A stretch of DNA of 9,084 bases from Lutibacter sp. Its GTDB lineage: Bacteria > Bacteroidota > Bacteroidia > Flavobacteriales > Flavobacteriaceae. The notes beneath the pieces are model-generated. The model was not told the origin of the DNA. It was given only the letters and a program-made list of their open reading frames with translations, and did not search any database. The stretch spans positions 1-9,084 of the forward strand of contig JASMME010000040.1 in assembly GCA_030748365.1 (NCBI GenBank). Reading direction: 5' to 3'. Positions 6,386-9,084 of the stretch are shown piece by piece (position 1 is the first letter of the stretch; every line of letters starts with the position of its first letter). The translations under genes were made by a program, and so were the position numbers.

Positions 6386-7110
6386 TGGCCATACTTTTTA
6401 AGTGGATATGCCCCCTGTTCTACTTGCTTGTGCAGTGTCTTATATTGCTGACTGTCTATCTCCCTAAAACGAACAGCATCCCCTACCGCAACCTGGCAAG
6501 GAGGGCTTTCCTTGCTGTTGAACAAGGTTAGCGGAGTTTGCCCAATCACATGCCAGCCACCCGGAGCATCCTTTGGATAGACCCCCGTTTGCTGGCCACC
6601 AATGGCGACTGCCCCCTTCGGTACGGCTATTGGCATGGTTTTCCTTGGCAAGTGCAAGGACGTTGGCAGGCCTCCCAGGTAAAGGAAGCCAGGTAAAAAC
6701 CCGATGCCATACACCCTGTATTCAGTCCCTGTATGCAAACTGATAAGCGATTGGATATCCATTCCTATCTCCTTGGCCACATCAGGCAGATCAATCGCAT
6801 AAGGGGGCTCATAACAAACCGGAATCTCCCAACAAGGAGGCGGCACAATCTCGCTGCTATCCTGTGAAACACTTCGGTAGGTCTTTAACAAAGTTATTAG
6901 GGCTTGGTAGTTGGTTTTCATAGGGTTGAACACGATCAACACGGAACAATAACTGCTATTCCATTCCAGTATTCCCGGCACAGAAGCCTCCTTAAGAAAG
7001 CTTATAAAACAGCGAATATCATCCAGTATCTCCGGTGCTATTTTGGCAGGCCACCCCACCAATACGGCTCCTGCTCCATAGGCTTGGTATGTCAGTTGGT
7101 AAGCACTCAT
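6382..7110 (-). CDS. pxpB: 5-oxoprolinase subunit B (KipI family)
   Basis: This 242-residue protein belongs to the carboxyltransferase C/D-like KipI family and partners PxpC. The N-terminal domain (about 1-85) is the variable half, followed by IPVCYEPPYAIDLPDVAKEI (96-115). The conserved core then shows LHTGTEYRVYGIGFLPGFLY (125-144), with His126 aligned to the family's conserved histidine, followed by PRKTMPIAVPKGAVAIGGQQ (155-174), TGVYP, and GGWHVIGQTPL (184-194). These match the family blocks (PGF-YLGGL, PR, VP-GSVAI-GGQTGIYP, PGGW-IGRTP). The gene overlaps pxpA and pxpC by 4 nt each (ATGA at both junctions), as in a tightly translated three-subunit enzyme. The B. subtilis relative KipI inhibits the sporulation kinase KinA. 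In an organism that probably does not sporulate, the 5-oxoprolinase role is the reasonable assignment. Confidence 0.95.
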   Translation of the reverse strand: MSAYQLTYQAYGAGAVLVGWPAKIAPEILDDIRCFISFLKEASVPGILEWNSSYCSVLIVFNPMKTNYQALITLLKTYRSVSQDSSEIVPPPCWEIPVCYEPPYAIDLPDVAKEIGMDIQSLISLHTGTEYRVYGIGFLPGFLYLGGLPTSLHLPRKTMPIAVPKGAVAIGGQQTGVYPKDAPGGWHVIGQTPLTLFNSKESPPCQVAVGDAVRFREIDSQQYKTLHKQVEQGAYPLKKYGQ

Positions 7111-7823
7111 GTATCCTTGTTAAAATGTTGGTACAGCTGCCTGGCAATCTCTGGCGCATTCTCCGTGTCTGAATGGATACAAAAAGTGGCTGCTTTTAGC
7201 GGAACCAGGGAACCGTTAACACAGCGTACTTGCTGGCTTTCTACCATGGTCAGCACCTGCTTTATTACCAACCTAGGATCACTGATCAGGGCCTGTGGAT
7301 CTCGGCGGGAAACCAAGGACAGGTCCGTATGGTAATTCCGGTCGGCAAAGGCCTCACAAACCGTGGTAAAACCTTGTTGAAGGGCCATTGTCTCAATCAC
7401 TGACTTCCAAGGTACATAGAGGCTGACTGTTTCTTTATAGGGGCTGATGGCCCTCAAATAATGCTGGGATAAGACCGCCTCCTTACATAGGTCGTGGTAG
7501 AGGGCTCCATGTGCTTTGATATGGTGGAGTTTGCCGCCGATATCGGTGAGGATCCTATCCAAGGAAGCTACCTGTGTAGCGATGGTGTTTACAAAGTCCT
7601 CAGCAGTCATCCGGACGGTTTTTCGTCCAAAATGCCGCTTGTCAGGATAGGAAGGGTGGGCCCCAATTTGCACCTGGTGTTTTATGGCGAGTTTGGACAC
7701 CTTTCGCATAAGTGCTGCGTTCCCTGCATGTCCCCCACAGGCAATATTGCAACTGTGTATATAAGGCAGTAGCATGGCTTCATTGTCAAGACCTTCTCCC
7801 AGGTCACTATTAATAGCTATCAT
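7107..7823 (-). CDS. pxpA: 5-oxoprolinase subunit A (LamB/YcsF family)
   Basis: This 238-residue protein is close to the usual length (about 245) of the LamB/YcsF family, a deacetylase-like TIM-barrel subunit of 5-oxoprolinase. Recognisable blocks are NSDLGEG (5-11), SCNIACGGHAG (24-34), IGAHPSYPD (53-61) with FGR at 65-67, HHIKAHGALYH (100-110), EAFADRNY (157-164) and CIHSDTENAP (215-224). The acidic and histidine residues in the first, third and last blocks are the family's presumed active-site residues. The ATG at 7823 places NSDLGEG at the very N-terminus, as in homologues. The gene begins 17 nt after the stop of the Nramp-like gene and overlaps pxpB by 4 nt, so transporter and enzyme are very likely one transcript. 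Confidence 0.96.
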   Translation of the reverse strand: MIAINSDLGEGLDNEAMLLPYIHSCNIACGGHAGNAALMRKVSKLAIKHQVQIGAHPSYPDKRHFGRKTVRMTAEDFVNTIATQVASLDRILTDIGGKLHHIKAHGALYHDLCKEAVLSQHYLRAISPYKETVSLYVPWKSVIETMALQQGFTTVCEAFADRNYHTDLSLVSRRDPQALISDPRLVIKQVLTMVESQQVRCVNGSLVPLKAATFCIHSDTENAPEIARQLYQHFNKDT

Positions 7824-7840
7824 CTATCGATTGTGGTAAT

Positions 7841-9043
7841 TTAAAGTAAGGCAAGCACTTTGGCAATGCTTTTTATGCCCAATACAAAGCAGCCCAATAC
7901 AATCATAGCGGTTAGTATATTTTGCCATCTTGTATTTTTAAAATCCCCCAGTAGCTCAGACCGGTTGACGATCCACCAAAGGAACAGTACAATTACGGGC
8001 AATAAGAGCCCGTTGGCTACCTGCGCAAAACGAATGAGTTCTATGGGGCTAATTTCCAGAGAAGCTGTCGCAATGCCAGTCAACAAGATCAACATCCAGG
8101 AGGCCCTGAACCGCCCACCTTTTAGATCGATCTTCCATCCAAAACAATTCGAGGCCACATAAGCGGCGGCCAGGGGCGCTGTAACCGTCGAAGTAATGCC
8201 GGCCGCAAAAAGACCAATGCCCAGAAAAATACCGGCGAACCTTCCATACAAAGGCTGTAGGCCTTTGGCTAGGTCTGCTATGCCCTTTACTTGGTCCGTC
8301 TCAATCGCCGAGGCTGCCACCATGATACCCATGGAGACCAATCCCCCCAAAACGATGGATATAACGGTATCCTTTCGCGCCAAGGGCAACTGATCGACTC
8401 CTTGCCATTTCTCTTTGACCAGGGCCGCATGTAAAAAGAGGTTATAGGGTACCACAGTGGTCCCTATCAAGGCTATAATGGTCAGCAAACTGTCCGAAGG
8501 AACCACCGGGACAAACATCCCTTTAAGCAAGGCCCAGACATCCGGTTTGGTAAGCATAGCGGTTAACAGAAAGGAAACACTCATAAGCAGTACAAGCCCA
8601 ATGAGGCAGCGTTCCAGTATTCGGTAATTTCCTATATAAAGCAAGCCAAAAGCGATCAGACCAATCAGGAGTGGGTAATAGCGATCTCCCCCACCGCCAA
8701 ACAAGCCGGTAAGGCCCAAAGAAGCCCCGGTGATATTACCGGCCTCATAGGCCGCATTGCCCAATACGATGGCTGACAGGATTAAGAACAACGCCCCCTT
8801 TTTAAGCGCCGGGTTAGGCAGGGTATCTTTGATAAGCGTTGCCAGTCCTTGTTGGGTGATGATGCCAATACGGGCCGCCATTTCTTGCAATACGATGGTT
8901 GCCACTATAGACAATGTCATGGCCCAAAGAAGTTGATAGCCATAAGAAACGCCTGCCAAGGTACATACAGTAACCGTTCCTGGGCCTATAAAAGCAGCGG
9001 CTACCAAGGTACCCGGACCAATATTTTTACACCATTTAATCAG
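7841..9043 (-). CDS. Nramp-related transporter lacking the canonical metal motifs (YcsG-like)
   Basis: This hydrophobic protein has about 11 membrane segments and the Nramp arrangement, part of the LeuT/APC fold. Extended to the CTG at 9043 it has 400 residues; from the TTG at 9007 it has 388. Homology favours the longer form, because IKWCKNIGPGTLVAAAFIGP is the usual N-terminus and helix 1 of such proteins. TTG 9007 would remove the first GPG and shorten helix 1. An in-frame TAA at 9049-9047 limits the 5' end, and no ATG, GTG or other TTG lies in frame. In metal-carrying Nramps helix 1 carries DPGN and helix 6 carries MPH. Here these are GPGT (20-23, long numbering) and VPYN (198-201, in TTVVPYNLFLHA). 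The metal ligands Asp, Asn, Met and the following His are thus absent, so divalent-metal transport is doubtful. In B. subtilis an Nramp relative (YcsG) is likewise encoded beside the KipI/KipA/YcsF genes. A 5-oxoproline carrier is a reasonable inference, not shown. Confidence 0.85.
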   Translation of the reverse strand: MIKWCKNIGPGTLVAAAFIGPGTVTVCTLAGVSYGYQLLWAMTLSIVATIVLQEMAARIGIITQQGLATLIKDTLPNPALKKGALFLILSAIVLGNAAYEAGNITGASLGLTGLFGGGGDRYYPLLIGLIAFGLLYIGNYRILERCLIGLVLLMSVSFLLTAMLTKPDVWALLKGMFVPVVPSDSLLTIIALIGTTVVPYNLFLHAALVKEKWQGVDQLPLARKDTVISIVLGGLVSMGIMVAASAIETDQVKGIADLAKGLQPLYGRFAGIFLGIGLFAAGITSTVTAPLAAAYVASNCFGWKIDLKGGRFRASWMLILLTGIATASLEISPIELIRFAQVANGLLLPVIVLFLWWIVNRSELLGDFKNTRWQNILTAMIVLGCFVLGIKSIAKVLALL

Positions 9044-9071
9044 TTGTTAGCCTATAACATGAAGTTCCTTT

Positions 9072-9079
9072 CAAAAATA
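9072..9079 (-). promoter_or_regulatory. Possible -7 promoter element of the transporter-pxp operon
   Basis: On the minus strand, TATTTTTG (9079-9072) fits TAnnTTTG. The matching -33 element would lie beyond the window edge. Transcription starting near 9066 would leave a leader of only about 23 nt before the proposed CTG start. AT-rich sequence makes a chance match possible. Confidence 0.35.
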
Positions 9080-9084
9080 ATAAG

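Noticed and set aside
6382..7110. Reading pxpB/pxpC as sporulation kinase regulators (KipI/KipA)
   Set aside because: The pxpA neighbour and 4-nt overlaps indicate the three-subunit 5-oxoprolinase; no kinase or sporulation context is present.

Overview
The window looks like chromosomal DNA of a Bacteroidota bacterium, most likely a flavobacterium. The evidence is a TAnnTTTG-type -7 promoter element upstream of the azurin gene, A-rich start regions without clear Shine-Dalgarno sequences, short Bacteroidota-style lipoprotein signals, and flavobacterial-looking proteins. The genus cannot be told from the sequence.

Layout. (1) Positions 1-620 are markedly AT-rich. They hold an intact ParE-type toxin gene behind what looks like a 5'-eroded ParD antitoxin gene. 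(2) Positions 657-2094, minus strand: an NTF2/SnoaL-like lipoprotein gene, then a secreted protein of unknown function, closed by a rho-independent terminator. (3) Positions 2357-3025, plus strand: a recognisable promoter, an azurin-type blue copper lipoprotein and a strong terminator. (4) Positions 3024-3617, minus strand: a DUF975 integral membrane protein whose stop codon lies in the T-tract of the azurin terminator. (5) Positions 3740-9043, minus strand: a compact run of seven genes. In transcription order these are an Nramp-like transporter, pxpA, pxpB, pxpC, a secreted alpha/beta-hydrolase esterase, a gamma-glutamylcyclotransferase-like protein and a GNAT acetyltransferase.

The last cluster is the most coherent part. 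PxpABC is the prokaryotic ATP-dependent 5-oxoprolinase, which converts 5-oxoproline (pyroglutamate) to glutamate. The first gene encodes a LeuT-fold Nramp relative. It has lost the DPGN and MPH metal-binding motifs (GPGT and VPYN instead), so a non-metal substrate such as 5-oxoproline is plausible. A gamma-glutamylcyclotransferase-fold protein, whose family typically releases 5-oxoproline, is encoded farther down the same strand. Together these suggest a 5-oxoproline module of uptake or internal production followed by ring opening; this is inference. The transporter gene also lacks an ATG, GTG or TTG start where homology predicts one and may begin at CTG.

No rRNA, tRNA, CRISPR array or insertion sequence was seen.
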